Below are positions 63,619-64,000 of a stretch of 64,000 nucleotides of DNA, in pieces. Position 1 is the first letter of the stretch. Every line of letters starts with the position of its first letter. A program made the position numbers and the translations under genes. The DNA is from Limnomonas spitsbergensis (taxonomy: Eukaryota; Chlorophyta; Chlorophyceae; Chlamydomonadales), in the NCBI GenBank assembly GCA_037349105.1, contig JAYJMM010000109.1, positions 1,315,001-1,379,000 of the forward strand. The letters run 5' to 3'. Under the pieces are notes generated by a model, which did no database searches, was not told the DNA's origin, and saw only the letters and a program-made list of their open reading frames with translations.

Positions 63619-64000
63619 GCTTCCAACGAAGAGGAGGTGTCGGCCCTCGAGGGGCAGATAGACAGCCAAGAAGGGCTAAGGGGGAATAGGAAGCCCCTAG
63701 AACAGTAGTACGCGCTGAGCACTTGACGGAACCCACGCCATACCTGGAAGAACGAGCCGGTGCCAGCCCTAGGGGAACACCCCATGGGCGGCACGACTGG
63801 CACTAGTAGGCAGCAGGCAGTGGACCGACGTCCAGCAGGACGTAGCCTAGTACTCAAGTAAAAAGCTTTCCCGATGTACCGTAGGAGCAGGAGCAGCGAG
63901 CCAAAGGAGTACATAGTGACGACGGCTACAGCGCTGATTCAGGTAGTAGACTTGCATGACAATTGCCTTTGAAGTAGAGATTGCCGCAGGGCCAACCAGC
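63619..64000 (+). other. Sequence after the Gag-like stop
   Basis: The same frame stays open for 29 more codons after the TAG (ASNEEEVSALEGQIDSQEGL…), to a stop at 63706-63708. This suits either a recent stop or readthrough. No further domain is visible before the window ends. Confidence 0.4.

Overview
The window looks like nuclear DNA of a green alga (Chlorophyta, probably Chlamydomonadales). The genes are split into many short exons with GT-AG introns, several products look plastid- or cilium/microtubule-related, introns are packed with minisatellites, and a TGTAA poly(A)-type signal follows one gene. No rRNA, bacterial operon or CRISPR was seen. The species cannot be named from sequence alone. 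All gene models were assembled by hand: every junction was chosen for splice dinucleotides and reading-frame phase, and each complete model sums to a multiple of three.

Layout. (1) 2784-11145 (+): nine-exon DEDDh 3'-5' exonuclease-like protein of the Gfd2/YDR514C type. (2) 12701-16540 (-): seven-exon tubulin folding cofactor B (Ubl + CAP-Gly). (3) 17049-28298 (+): seventeen-exon ABC-F ATPase of the EttA type with an N-terminal extension that could be an organelle transit peptide. It is divergent from TBCB across 508 bp. (4) 29258-42195 (+): ten-exon rhodanese-like protein resembling plant chloroplast STR10/STR11 proteins, with a 5.5-kb intron made mostly of a 38-bp tandem array. (5) 42790-43610 (-): unidentified phase-consistent exons. 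(6) 44174-49041 (-): six-exon secreted metzincin protease with three C-terminal Cys-rich modules. (7) 49.3-54.8 kb: no convincing gene, but dispersed repeats and a tRNA-like sequence. (8) 54.8-64.0 kb: retroelement-like segment with a 2395-codon intronless Gag-like ORF built largely of internal repeats.

Most striking pattern: in all five identified intron-bearing genes, tandem repeats inside introns contain copies of the neighbouring splice junction, and often of the adjoining exon end. The extreme case is the rhodanese 5' splice site at 35707/35708. Its last seven codons plus donor plus 10-12 intron bases are repeated 123 times at an exact 38-bp period with no net length change. Smaller cases occur at EttA exons 4, 7/8, 10, 11 and 15, rhodanese exons 4 and 5, both ends of TBCB exon 4, the metalloprotease exon 4 donor, and acceptors in the exonuclease gene. 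This suggests introns here grow by junction-spanning tandem duplication, leaving many decoy splice sites.

The genes do not form a pathway. EttA-like and rhodanese-like products may both act in the plastid (translation factor; sulfurtransferase-fold protein), TBCB acts in tubulin folding, the exonuclease in nucleic-acid turnover, and the protease at the extracellular matrix.
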